In this document: positions 7,201 to 18,799 of the stretch, piece by piece | Numbering within the stretch: position 1 is the stretch's first letter | How the letters are laid out: every line of letters begins with the position of its first letter | Assembly (NCBI RefSeq): GCF_000935125.1 | Contig: NZ_JRKI01000027.1 | Location: 124,001 to 188,000 of the forward strand | Length of the DNA: 64,000 nucleotides | Reading direction: 5' to 3' | DNA from: Streptomyces natalensis ATCC 27448 | GTDB lineage: Bacteria > Actinomycetota > Actinomycetes > Streptomycetales > Streptomycetaceae | Notes under the pieces: model-generated | Told to the model about the DNA's origin: nothing | The model's database searches: none | The model's input: only the letters and a program-made list of their open reading frames with translations | Translations under genes and position numbers: made by a program

Positions 7201-9495
7201 ATGGACGACGACGCTGAGCAGCAGCTTTCCGCCCGGCCCGGCGCATCCACGGACTACCCGCAGGGGCTGCTGGCCCGGGCTTTCGTGACCGCGTTGACTC
7301 ATGGCGACGCCGAGACCCGGCGCCGGGCCGAAAGCCGTATCGACCGCTGGCGTGCCGTGCTGGCCGGGATGGCCGACGGCCGGCTGGCCATCGGTTCGCG
7401 CGCCCCGGTGGCCGGGCTGCCCGCCTGGGTGACACCGGAGGTCGTACGGGGCGGGTTCGCCACGACCGCCGCGAGCGCCGAGGGCCCGCTCCAGCCGTAC
7501 GAGCGCGAGGCCGCGACCCGGGCAGGGATACCCGCCGAGCGGCGGGCCCTCTTCGCGTACTGCCTCACCGAACCGGGGCTTTCCCGGCTGTACGCCCTGC
7601 TCGACAGCGGCCGCTACGAGATCGCCGTGCCCGAGGAGGCCGCGCTGCTGACCGTGGCGTGGCTCGTGCGGGCGGGGGACGTGGCCGGTGCGCTGGAACT
7701 CGTCGACGTACTGGAGCCGTTCGCCGACCGGCTGCGGTTCACTCCCCGGCCGTCCGCCCTCCCCTCCCCCGACGTCGAGGCGGTCCATCGGCGCACGGTC
7801 GGCGACGCCGCAGAGGCCCTGGCGCGCCGGAGGCCCCACGCTGCCGTCGAAGCGCAGCGCGAGGCGCTCACCGTCTGGCAGCCGTTCGGCGATGAACTCC
7901 TCGCCCACTGGCTGGAAACCGCCGCCGATACCGGCCGCGTGCTGGAGCGGGTGCCCGACGCCGCCTGGTACGAGCGCGGTGCGGTGCTGCTGCGCCGCTA
8001 TCACGACCTCGCCGCGGCCCACACACGCTGCACCAAGCACCGCAGCCCGAAGGAGAACCTGGGCATCCTGCGCGGCGCCCTGGAGGAGACGGTCGCCGGG
8101 CGGCCGCTGGACGCGCGTCGGCTCGGGCTGCTGCGGCACGCGGTGGAATCCATGGTGCGGCGGCGCGGCCTGCCCGGTTCCCGCCGGCACACGCAGCTGC
8201 GCATCCGGCAGGCGGCGCAGGCAGCCCCGCCCTCGCACCACGCACTCGCCCAACTGGTGCTGCGCCGGCTGTCCGAACTCCCGCAGGAGACGGGTGTGGC
8301 CGATGTGGCGCCACTGGTCGCGGACGTGTCGGCGGGCGAGGCGGCAGGGACCGGGCTGCCCGCCGGAGCACCCGTACCGGTCGCGATCCGGCAGGTGGTC
8401 GCGGCCGCGCTGAGTGCCCCGGTCGGCACGCTCGTGGAACGCGGCGTGGTGCCCTCGGCCGAGGTTCTGGCCGAACTCGTACCGCAGTTGGTCGCAGTGG
8501 CCGTTGCGCAGGCGTATCCGGACGAGGCGCTGCGCACCCTGATGGCCGCGAACTACCGGGCGTTCCGCAACCGCCGTTCGCTGCTCCTGCTCAACCTCGA
8601 ACGGCAGGTGCGGGCGGAGGAACTGCCCTGGGTACGCGCCGTGGCCGACCACCGCGTCGACACGGAGGGGCAGGAACCGGCGCACACCACGCTGCGTCAG
8701 CTCGGGGAACTGGCCGTGCAGGCATTTCCCGGGACGCTCCTGCCCAATCCGCTGGTCCGCGAACTGGGCGTACTGGCCCGGCAGGCCGAGGCCGGCGCAC
8801 CGTTCGTCGAAGAACTGGCCGCGGACATCTTCATGGGCACCTTCACCCCGAAATTCCTCGCGGCGGCGCGGATCGCCGCGGAGCTGCTCGGCGGCACGCT
8901 CTACGCGCACTACTACGGCATCGACTACGCGGCCGTCCGCAACCTCGCCATCACCGAGGCCGGCGAAGCCCTGACCCGCCACCATGCGGCGCGCACCTCA
9001 CCCGGATTCGCGCGGCTCTGCACCGAACGTGCCGGCGGCCCAACGGGCTGGTCGGTGGCGGCCAACGGCAAGGTCATCGAACAGGCCCAGATCCTCACCA
9101 CACACAATCTGGCCACCCTCGTCGGCCGCGTCGGCATCCGCCCCGCCCCCGGCTGGGACGATCTGGCCCGGCGCTGCTTCACCACCGTGTGCCGGAAGAC
9201 AGCGCGCCTACAGGGCAACCCGCGGCCGCTGTCCACGATCAAGGACGCCGCCTACGCATGGCGTCAGATGATCTTTCACCTGTCGCTGTGCGATCCCGCC
9301 ACACAGGCCCGGGTGATCGCCGAACTGGACGAGGAGACGGCCCGCCATCCCGACCACGTCGCGGCCCGGCTCGCCCCGGCGTTGACCGGCCTGCGCCAGG
9401 TCGCCGCCGGCGGCACGGCAGACTCGGGCGGCGGACGGCGCTTTCTCGGGTGGACCACCCAGCGGCATTGGCTGCTCCCCCACGCCCGCGGATGA
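7201..9495 (+). CDS. Large helical protein of unknown function, directly behind tRNA-like RNA
   Basis: 764 residues; I do not recognise the family. The ATG at 7201 is the first possible start: the frame is open upstream to 7066 but has no ATG, GTG, TTG or CTG. No Shine-Dalgarno sequence lies at the right distance, because the preceding bases belong to the tRNA-like RNA. The protein looks almost entirely alpha-helical, with no signal peptide, no membrane helix and no Walker motif. A basic segment near residues 305-340 (RHAVESMVRRRGLPGSRRHT) and an FRNRRSLLLLNLERQVR block near 460 could bind nucleic acid. Distinct blocks near 560-590 (FLAAARIAAELLGGTLYAHY) and 675-695 (TIKDAAYAWRQMIFHLSLC) should be useful search keys. 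Context suggests an RNA partner. Confidence 0.85.
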   Translation: MDDDAEQQLSARPGASTDYPQGLLARAFVTALTHGDAETRRRAESRIDRWRAVLAGMADGRLAIGSRAPVAGLPAWVTPEVVRGGFATTAASAEGPLQPYEREAATRAGIPAERRALFAYCLTEPGLSRLYALLDSGRYEIAVPEEAALLTVAWLVRAGDVAGALELVDVLEPFADRLRFTPRPSALPSPDVEAVHRRTVGDAAEALARRRPHAAVEAQREALTVWQPFGDELLAHWLETAADTGRVLERVPDAAWYERGAVLLRRYHDLAAAHTRCTKHRSPKENLGILRGALEETVAGRPLDARRLGLLRHAVESMVRRRGLPGSRRHTQLRIRQAAQAAPPSHHALAQLVLRRLSELPQETGVADVAPLVADVSAGEAAGTGLPAGAPVPVAIRQVVAAALSAPVGTLVERGVVPSAEVLAELVPQLVAVAVAQAYPDEALRTLMAANYRAFRNRRSLLLLNLERQVRAEELPWVRAVADHRVDTEGQEPAHTTLRQLGELAVQAFPGTLLPNPLVRELGVLARQAEAGAPFVEELAADIFMGTFTPKFLAAARIAAELLGGTLYAHYYGIDYAAVRNLAITEAGEALTRHHAARTSPGFARLCTERAGGPTGWSVAANGKVIEQAQILTTHNLATLVGRVGIRPAPGWDDLARRCFTTVCRKTARLQGNPRPLSTIKDAAYAWRQMIFHLSLCDPATQARVIAELDEETARHPDHVAARLAPALTGLRQVAAGGTADSGGGRRFLGWTTQRHWLLPHARG

Positions 9496-9596
9496 GGGGT
9501 GGCGGCGGCCCCTGTGGCCGGGCCGATGTCCCGGGCGTTCACTCCCAGACGGACGCCGTCACGGCCGGGGAAGGGGGAAGAAAGAACAGGCGGGAT

Positions 9597-10175
9597 TCAG
9601 CATGCACCGGAGCCTTTAGCTGACGTATCGTCACCGACAGCGTTCGGCAGGGCGCCTCCGTCCGCTGCGCGACGTCCGGCGTTGTCCGCCCCATCGGAGG
9701 GGTCGTCACACAAGTCCAGCACGCCGACTCGTTGGTTCCCGCTCATCTCGCCCGTCGGCCGGAATCCGAGACCCAGGTAGAAACCTTCCGGGCCGCCCTT
9801 GCCCGGGTGCCAGGTGGTGGTGAGCCGGGTGCCGCCGCGACGGCGGATCTCGGCGGCCACGGACTCGACGGCGAAGCGGCCATAGCCCCGGCCCTGTTCG
9901 CCGGCCGCGATGTTGAGGCGCCAGAGGCCCGAGCGGAGATCGATGCCGCTGCCGTCGCCGATCCAGTCGATGTCGAAGAAAGCCATGAGGAAGCCGACGG
10001 GCCGGTCGCCGTCGCAGATGAGGCGGGGCCAGGCTGTGCCGGGATGGACGTATGCCTCGGCGAGAGACTTCACGACCGGCGCGACCAGGTGCTCCTGATC
10101 GGGCCGGACGCGCAGGCCGATCGCGGCGTCGAGGGTGGCCGGGGTGATCTGCTCCAGTCCGAGGGTGCTCGTCAT
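9597..10175 (-). CDS. GNAT family N-acetyltransferase (diamine/spermidine type)
   Basis: 192 residues. The acetyl-CoA motif is WRLNIAAGEQGRGYGRFAVE (about 85-104; Q-G-R-G-Y-G), followed by GGPEGFYLGLGFRPTGEM, the arrangement of BltD/SpeG-like polyamine acetyltransferases. The last ~35 residues are Ala/Gly/Asp-rich and beyond the domain. Converges with the unknown helical protein, leaving a 101-base gap. Substrate unknown; the polyamine link is family analogy only. Confidence 0.8.
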   Translation of the reverse strand: MTSTLGLEQITPATLDAAIGLRVRPDQEHLVAPVVKSLAEAYVHPGTAWPRLICDGDRPVGFLMAFFDIDWIGDGSGIDLRSGLWRLNIAAGEQGRGYGRFAVESVAAEIRRRGGTRLTTTWHPGKGGPEGFYLGLGFRPTGEMSGNQRVGVLDLCDDPSDGADNAGRRAADGGALPNAVGDDTSAKGSGAC

Positions 10176-10216
10176 CCAGGAACGATAGGCAGGTTGCTCA
10201 GGTCAATGCTGAGATT

Positions 10217-11563
10217 TTAAAGGGTGACGAGAACCAGGTTGCCGTCCACGGTGCGCCGCGCGAGGACGCCGGTGCGGAAGTAGCCGTCGGTGGTGAAGGA
10301 GCGCGCGTTGTGGTCGGGCGCTCGGTAGTAGCCCCGCAGGGTGTACGGACCGCGGGCGAGGAGTTCGCCGGGCTCGCCGTCGGGCACGTCCTTGCCGTCG
10401 GCGTCGACGATGCGGATCTCGTCGTCGGGCGAGAGCGGGCGGCCCTGCGTGCTGCGCACGGTCTCGTCCGGATCGGCGGGCCGGGTGAGGGTGAGCAGCC
10501 CCTCCGCCACGCCGAAGACCTGTTGCAGGCCACAGCCCAGTTCGGGGCCTATCCGTTCGGCGGTCGCCCGGGGCAAGGGTGCGCCGCCGATCTGGAGGAG
10601 GCGCAGGCTGTTCAGGTCGGCCTGGGGCGTGGGGCGTTCGTCGATCCAGAGCTGGGCGGTGGCGGGTACCACCGACGTGAGGGTGACGCGCTCTCGTTCG
10701 ATGACGGGAAGGCATGCGGCGGGTTCCAGGCTCTCGGCCAGGACGACGGTGCCGCCGACGGAGAGGGTACCGACGATGCCGGGGCCGCCGAAGGTGAGGT
10801 TGACGTTGAATTCGGCCGGCAGTGCGGCGAGATATACGTCGTTCTCGGTGAGGGACACCAGCTCGGCGGCGGCCCGCGCCTGGTAGGCGTAGTCGTTGTG
10901 GGTGCGCGGGATGAGGCGGGGCACCGTGGCCGTATCGCCGGAGGGCAGGAAGAACGCCACCTGGTCGGCGCTCTGCGCAGGCATCCGCACGGGCGGGGCG
11001 TCGATGGAGGCCAGTGGGAAGTAGTGGCAGCCCGATGGGTCGGTCGCCAGGCCGCCGTACGGGGACGAGGTGCCCGGAGTCTCATGGGTGAACACCCGCC
11101 GCAGGAAGGGACCTTGGGCCGCGATATCCGCGGCCATCGCCGTGTGGTCGAAGCCCTGGTACGTCGAGGGACCGACGTAGCCGGTCGCCTCGGTGACCCG
11201 TACGAGGTGGGACATCTCGGTCGCGCGGTGCGAGAGGGGGCAGAACACGGGGACCGCGCCGAGGCGCATCAGCGCGAACACGGTGATGACGAACTCGGGG
11301 ACATTCGGCAGCTGGACGACGACCCGTTGCCCGGGCCTGAGGCCGCGCAGCCGGAATCCGGCGGCCATGCGGTCCACGCGCCGGTTCAGGGCCGCGTACG
11401 TGATGCGGGTGCCGCCGTGCACGAGCGCGGTCCGCGGTCCGTACTCCCGGGCCCAGCCGCGCAGCAGGTTGTCCAGCGTGTTGCCACGCCAGTGCCCGGC
11501 CGCCCAGTAGCGGCCGACGAACTCCTCGGGCCAGGGCGCGCAGCCGTCGAGCATGGAGGTCAT
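10217..11563 (-). CDS. Degenerate, C-terminally truncated aryl-acid AMP ligase (DhbE/EntE-like)
   Basis: 448 residues from the ATG at 11563, against about 540 for DhbE/EntE-type salicylate or 2,3-dihydroxybenzoate adenylating enzymes. The core is clear: WAREYGPRTALVHGGTRITY, IPRTHNDYAYQARAAAEL, FGVAEGLLTLTR. However, the P-loop reads LPSGDTATVPR instead of SGGTTGLPK (the lysine is arginine), the adenosine-binding Asp in YRTGD is Val (FRTGVLARRT), and the protein stops a few residues later, so the C-terminal subdomain with the catalytic lysine is missing. It probably cannot adenylate. No siderophore genes are nearby. Likely a decaying gene or a pseudoenzyme. Confidence 0.75.
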   Translation of the reverse strand: MTSMLDGCAPWPEEFVGRYWAAGHWRGNTLDNLLRGWAREYGPRTALVHGGTRITYAALNRRVDRMAAGFRLRGLRPGQRVVVQLPNVPEFVITVFALMRLGAVPVFCPLSHRATEMSHLVRVTEATGYVGPSTYQGFDHTAMAADIAAQGPFLRRVFTHETPGTSSPYGGLATDPSGCHYFPLASIDAPPVRMPAQSADQVAFFLPSGDTATVPRLIPRTHNDYAYQARAAAELVSLTENDVYLAALPAEFNVNLTFGGPGIVGTLSVGGTVVLAESLEPAACLPVIERERVTLTSVVPATAQLWIDERPTPQADLNSLRLLQIGGAPLPRATAERIGPELGCGLQQVFGVAEGLLTLTRPADPDETVRSTQGRPLSPDDEIRIVDADGKDVPDGEPGELLARGPYTLRGYYRAPDHNARSFTTDGYFRTGVLARRTVDGNLVLVTL

Positions 11564-11871
11564 TCGCTTTCTTCTGTCGCAGTTTCTGAACCGGACGCCG
11601 TAACCCCGCCGTCTTGACCTGGCAATCCCATCTGTCAACACGCCTTGTACGCAATGCGCTTTCCCCACCATGGGCGCTGAATTCCCTCGGCAGAAAGTCC
11701 AATGAGCGGCGCTGACCAGGGGTCGTTGGTCCGAGGGCGTCAGGGTCTCGCCCGGCTGACGCCATCCGTCCGAACGCGTCGGCCAATTTTCGTTATCGGC
11801 GTCCGGCTGCGGGGTCTCCCGGGTGTTGGACCTGCACGCAGGAAGACCCACAACCGGAGAGGGAACCCGCC

Positions 11872-12684
11872 ATGAACCACGAGCCGGCCAGGCATCGTAA
11901 AACCGGGGCACACAGGGGGCGACGACCCCGATGGGTGGTTGCGGCAGGCGGTGTGGCCGCACTGACGACCGTGTTGGGTGGTGGGTACGGCATCGCCCAG
12001 GCACTGAGCGACGGCACACCCGGTGACGCGCTGACGGCAGCCGACGCGGCTCAGCGGTCCAGGGCAGAGGCGGAGCCCGTACGGAAGGCGCGTTCCGGCG
12101 TGTCTTCCACGACACCGACAGCCACACCGACGTCGACGCCGTCCAAGGCGCCGGCGACCACAGCCCGGAAGAGCCGCTCCAGGCCGCCGTCCGCCGCGTC
12201 GCCGAGCCCCCGTACCACCGCCGGTCCCGAGGCCACAGCTGACGACGGCGCCGCGCAGACCGCCCCCGGCACGGACACCCCGGCAGGCCGTTCCGGCGGA
12301 AGCAGCAGCCTGGCCCGGCAGGTCGTCTCCATGGTCAACGCGGAACGCGCCCGGAAAGGCTGTTCCCCGCTCGCCGTCGACGCCAGGCTCCAGGCCGCGG
12401 CGCAGCGGCACTCCGACGACATGGCCACCCGCAACTACTACGACCACACCTCCCCCGATGGCGTCGGCCCGGGCGACCGGATCACCTCCGCCGGCTATCG
12501 CTGGAGCGCGTACGGCGAGAACATCTTCAAGGGGCCCCAGGACGCGCGCACCGCGATGGCCGGCTGGATGAAGAGCCCCGGACATCGTGAGAACATCCTG
12601 AACTGCGCTTTCACCCAGATCGGCGTCGGCGTCAACTCCGCCTCCAACGGCCCTTGGTGGACCCAGGACTTCGCCGCCCCCTGA
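11872..12684 (+). CDS. Secreted CAP-domain (SCP/PR-1-like) protein
   Basis: 270 residues. A basic N-terminus and hydrophobic helix (residues ~22-45) anchor or export it. A Ser/Thr/Pro/Ala-rich linker reaches about residue 145, then a CAP domain fills the C-terminus: VVSMVNAERARKGCSPL, HSDDMATRNYYDHTSPDG, YGENIF, MAGWMKSPGHRENILN and FTQIGVG. The two conserved histidines of the CAP cavity are present (in AQRHSDDM and SPGHRENI). GGAGAGGGAA precedes the ATG. Bacterial CAP proteins are extracellular with unknown or peptidase/lipid-binding roles. Confidence 0.9.
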   Translation: MNHEPARHRKTGAHRGRRPRWVVAAGGVAALTTVLGGGYGIAQALSDGTPGDALTAADAAQRSRAEAEPVRKARSGVSSTTPTATPTSTPSKAPATTARKSRSRPPSAASPSPRTTAGPEATADDGAAQTAPGTDTPAGRSGGSSSLARQVVSMVNAERARKGCSPLAVDARLQAAAQRHSDDMATRNYYDHTSPDGVGPGDRITSAGYRWSAYGENIFKGPQDARTAMAGWMKSPGHRENILNCAFTQIGVGVNSASNGPWWTQDFAAP

Positions 12685-12702
12685 GGGGACGGGCGACCGG
12701 GG

Positions 12703-13173
12703 CTACGACGTTCCGACGCGCGTGTACGTCACGTCGAAGTCCGGCATCCACAGCTCGCCGTCACCTGACCGTTCCCAGCCGCCCTGGATCGTGTCGCCTC
12801 CCTCGCGGAAGGTGGCGGTGAACCGTTGGTGGAAGCCGGGAGCGGTACGCCACTGCTTCCACACGCCGTCGTGCACGGTCGTCCGGTAGACACGAGCGAC
12901 GCCGCGGCCGTCGGCGTACAACGTGGTGAAGTCGCCGGACGTCTCGTCGTAGCCGGTCAGCGTCACGGTGGGGAACGGCGCGTGCGCACCCCACTCCGCG
13001 GGAAGGGATGTCTCAGGGCCCACATCCGCGCGCTGGACGAGGAAGGCGCCGCCCTCGAGCCACGCGAACTCCACCCGCACGGGCCCGACATCGTGGCCGA
13101 GGGCCCACATGTCCCACTCGCCCACCAGCGCGTCCAGCTGCCGCAGCGCGCTGTGAGGTGTTGGCTCCCGCAT
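12703..13173 (-). CDS. Small lipocalin-like protein (DUF1579-type)
   Basis: 156 residues from the ATG at 13173, which is preceded by GGGAGA. The start LRQLDALVGEWDMWALGHD, repeated beta-strand pattern and end WMPDFDVTYTRVG match DUF1579/FABP-like calycin barrels of unknown ligand (G-x-W near the N-terminus, alternating strands to the end). No signal peptide. Convergent with the CAP gene, with only 18 bases between stops. Confidence 0.7.
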   Translation of the reverse strand: MREPTPHSALRQLDALVGEWDMWALGHDVGPVRVEFAWLEGGAFLVQRADVGPETSLPAEWGAHAPFPTVTLTGYDETSGDFTTLYADGRGVARVYRTTVHDGVWKQWRTAPGFHQRFTATFREGGDTIQGGWERSGDGELWMPDFDVTYTRVGTS

Positions 13174-13389
13174 CGTGGTCTCCCTCTTCTCGGCCGGCCG
13201 GTCCGTTCCCGGGCCCTCTGAGCCCACCCTCCCCCACTTCAGCAACATTTCATCGAGGTTGCATCGCCTCGCGAAAGAGTTCGCACGGCGCGTCGGGCCC
13301 CCGATGCGCCTTCGCCCCGGGCCCGGCCCATGGGACCGGTGTGTGCCGTTCCCGATGGCGAGAACCGAACGGACAAAGCGAGTTGCCCC

Positions 13390-14313
13390 GTGAGTGAGAC
13401 CCCGCAGTCGGACCCCCGAGAGGGCTTTGGCGAGGCCGGCCCCGCACAGCCGCTCCCGCAGGGAGCCCCGGACTGGGGACCTGCGGCGCCGGCCCCGGGC
13501 CAGGCACCACCCCCGGCCCCGGGCCAGGCACTGCCCCCGATCCCGGAGCGGGCGCCCGGTGTGCCCTCGGCCTGGTCGCAGACGGTCCCGGCGACGCTGC
13601 CGCAGACCGGAGGCCCCGCCGCGGGACGGGCGGGCGGCAGTCGACGGGCCTGGCTGATCGGCGGCGGCGCGGTGCTCGCCGTGGCCGCGATCGTCGGTGT
13701 GGTCGTCGTCGCCACCTCGGGGAGCGACGGGAAAAGCTCCGCGTCGGAGCAGTCCTCCGCCGGTCAGGGCGGCGCCGGCCAGCCGCCGGCGTCGGGATCG
13801 CCGGAGGCCGAGGGGAAGACGTACACCAAGGTGCCCGAAGGCTGTCAGCTGATCAAGGCGTCCACCCTCGCCCGCATCGCGCCGGGCACCGAGTGCAAGC
13901 CGTCGCAGTTCGACAACGCCAGCATGGCAGCGATGATCACCAGGATGCCGAACTGGAAAACGGCCTTCGGCTCCAGCGACGCGTTCCTCAGCATGGACGT
14001 GAACCTCTCGGTCGGCCCAGCGGGCAAAAACATGTACGACATGGACAAGCACACCGCTCTCCACGCCCTGGACAAGATGCGCAAGATCACCGACTCCCGG
14101 CCGCTCCACGATCTCGGCGACGAGGCTCACCTCGTCCACGCCGTCGACAAGGCCCCGATGAGTCTGGCCGAGGCAACGGTGATCGTCCGCTCCGGCAACG
14201 CCACGTACACCGTGGGCTACACCTACGACGTGGCGCGCTCCGGCAAGGACCAGCAGCAGGCCGAGGACGCCGCCATCGCCGCCGCCCGCGATGTGCTCGG
14301 CTCCCTCCACTGA
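13390..14313 (+). CDS. Membrane-anchored protein with DUF3558-like extracellular domain
   Basis: 307 residues if the GTG at 13390 starts translation (an alternative start lies at 13330). Residues 1-85 are Pro/Ala/Gly-rich, with repeated APGQAP units. A single membrane helix follows an RRAW stop-transfer (IGGGAVLAVAAIVGVVVVAT, ~95-115). The outer domain has two cysteines (EGCQLIK and GTECKPS) and a conserved-looking C-terminal half ending QQAEDAAIAAARDVLGSL. Such proteins often sit next to Ser/Thr kinases in Streptomyces; here the kinase begins 15 bases downstream, so co-transcription and a sensory or accessory role are plausible. Confidence 0.7.
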   Translation: MSETPQSDPREGFGEAGPAQPLPQGAPDWGPAAPAPGQAPPPAPGQALPPIPERAPGVPSAWSQTVPATLPQTGGPAAGRAGGSRRAWLIGGGAVLAVAAIVGVVVVATSGSDGKSSASEQSSAGQGGAGQPPASGSPEAEGKTYTKVPEGCQLIKASTLARIAPGTECKPSQFDNASMAAMITRMPNWKTAFGSSDAFLSMDVNLSVGPAGKNMYDMDKHTALHALDKMRKITDSRPLHDLGDEAHLVHAVDKAPMSLAEATVIVRSGNATYTVGYTYDVARSGKDQQQAEDAAIAAARDVLGSLH

Positions 14314-14328
14314 CCCGGCCGCGGCACA

Positions 14329-16607
<2,279 letters not shown>

Positions 16608-16611
<4 letters not shown>

Positions 16612-18740
16612 CCACGCCGACCACCCAGGCCGACACCGCCGCCCCGCACATCGGGCCGTACCGAGTGATCCGGGAACTCGGCGCGGGCGGCATGGGCCGC
16701 GTCATGCTGGCCGCATCGCCCAGCGGCCGTGCCGTCGCCGTCAAGGTCGTACGGGCCGAACTGGCCGCCGACCCCGACTTCCGCCGGCGCTTCAAGGCGG
16801 AGGTGGATGCGGCACGCGCGGTCGGCGGCGCCTTCACCGCGCCCGTCGTGGACGCCGACCCCGAGGGGCCGCAGCCCTGGCTGGCCACCGCGTACATCCC
16901 CGGGCCGTCGCTCGCCGACGCCATCGAGGCACACGGGCCCATGCCCGAGGCCACCCTGCGGGTGCTCGGCGCGGGCCTGGCCGAGGCGCTGGCCGCCATC
17001 CACCGCGCGGGACTGATCCACCGCGACCTCAAGCCGTCCAACATCCTGCTCACCTTCGACGGGCCCCGAGTCATCGACTTCGGCATCAGCCGGGCCGTCG
17101 ACGGCACGGTGCTCACCGCGGAGGGCCAGATCATCGGGTCGCCCGGTTTCATGTCGCCCGAGCAGACGACCGGGGCCGAACTCGCCCCCGCCAGCGATGT
17201 GTTCGCCCTCGGCGCCGTGCTCGCCTACGCGGCCACCGGCATCCCGCCCTTCGGCACCGGCGCGGCCCACGCACTGCTCTACCGGGCCGCCCATGAGGCG
17301 CCCGAGCTGGACGGCGTCCCGCAGGCCCTGCTCGGCACCGTCGCCGCCTGCCTCGACAAGGACCCGGCCCGGCGGCCGACCGTTGCGCAGTTGCAGGGGT
17401 GGCTGCGGCCGTCGACCACCGCGGGCTGGCTCGGCGCGGTCGAACTCCAGGTGGCCGAGTCGGAGCGCAGCCTCCACGACGCGGTGCGCACTCCGCTGCT
17501 CAGCCGGCGTCGGATGCTCTTCGGCGGCGCGGTGCTCGCCGCGGCCGCGGCCGCCGGAGGCGCCGCCCTGCTGCTCCGCTCGCGCGACGGGGAAACGCCC
17601 GCCACGCCCGAGCTGTCCTGGACCGGGGACCTTCCCCAGTCCGACATGTCCCTGCTCAAAGTGGCCGCGTCCACGCTGCTGTGCGGCGGGAAGACCTCGG
17701 GGGCCTGCTTCGACCGGGCCACCGGCAAGCTGCTGTGGAAGGACCTCAGCGGCCAGAACACCGCCGCCCTCGCGGACGACAAGCGCGTGTACACGGTACG
17801 CACCGACGGCAAGGTCCACGGCCTCGACGGCCGCTCCGGAAAGGAGCTGTGGGCCACGTCCCCGACCGGATCGGGCGCGCCGCACCTGGAGTTCGCCGGC
17901 GGCTCGCTGATCGTGACCACGGGCGACCACGGGCGCTTCCAGGGCGTCGACGCCTCGACCGGAGCGGTGCGGTGGAAGTCGCCGGACATGGGCGCGCTCA
18001 CGGTGGTCGGTACGACCGAGGCGGGCCGGCTGATCGTCTGGGGCAGCGTCGCGAAGACGTCCACGACCGCGATGCTCAACGGCTACACCGCCCTCGCTCC
18101 GGACACCGGCGACCGACTGTGGTCGAAGGACCTCGTCACCCTCTACCCGCCGGCCAAGGGCAAGGTGCTCTATGGCATCGACGGCGAGATGAACCTGCTC
18201 GCCCTCAAGGACGCCGACGGCGGCACACTGTGGAGCAAGCCCACGGCCCTCCCCTCGACGAACAGTCAGATCCTGATGTACGAGGGGTCCTTGAGCCTGC
18301 ACGGCAGCACCCTGTTCTGCTATCCGGGCACCGGCGCCAACGGGTCGACCAGCGGGCTGCTCGCGGCCTTCGACGCGGCGACGGGCAAGACGCTGTGGAG
18401 TGTGCGGACCGGGGCCCGGGGAAACCGCGGCTACGACGTGTCCGGCACGACCGTCTGCTATCTCGACAAGGTCCTGCACGCCGTCGACGCCCGTACCGGA
18501 GCGGCCCGTTGGACGGCCGGTTCCGGCCTCGGCACCCTCCAGTTCCTGGGCGCCGTACGCCACCTCTTCCTCGCCGCGGGCCCGAAGGGGCTGTACGCCT
18601 TCCACGCCGGAACCGGCAAGCAGGTCTGGACGTACCCGGTCAGCGGCGGCTCCGGCTACTGGTCGGCGTACCCCGTCGGTGACCACCTCTTCGCCAGCTC
18701 GTCCGGCAAGCTCTTCTCCTTCTCGGTGCCCGCGGCATAG
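16608..18740 (+). CDS. Second Ser/Thr protein kinase with PQQ beta-propeller
   Basis: 710 residues. The ATG at 16608 overlaps the preceding kinase's TGA, so the pair is translationally coupled and probably a tandem duplication. Kinase motifs: LGAGGMGRVMLA, VAVKVV, HRDLKPSNILL, DFGIS, MSPEQT. A hydrophobic segment after SRRRMLFGG (~305-325) is followed by a PQQ propeller with blades such as ATGKLLWKDL, RSGKELWA, ATGKTLWSVRTG and GTGKQVWTYPV. Relative to its neighbour it lacks the long N-terminal extension. It may phosphorylate the same or a partner protein; the minus-strand PP2C phosphatase beyond it could oppose or respond to this signalling. Confidence 0.92.
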
Positions 18741-18799
18741 GGGCCACCGCATAGGGGAAACGGCGCAGGGGCCACGGCACAGCACCCCGTGCCGGCCGG

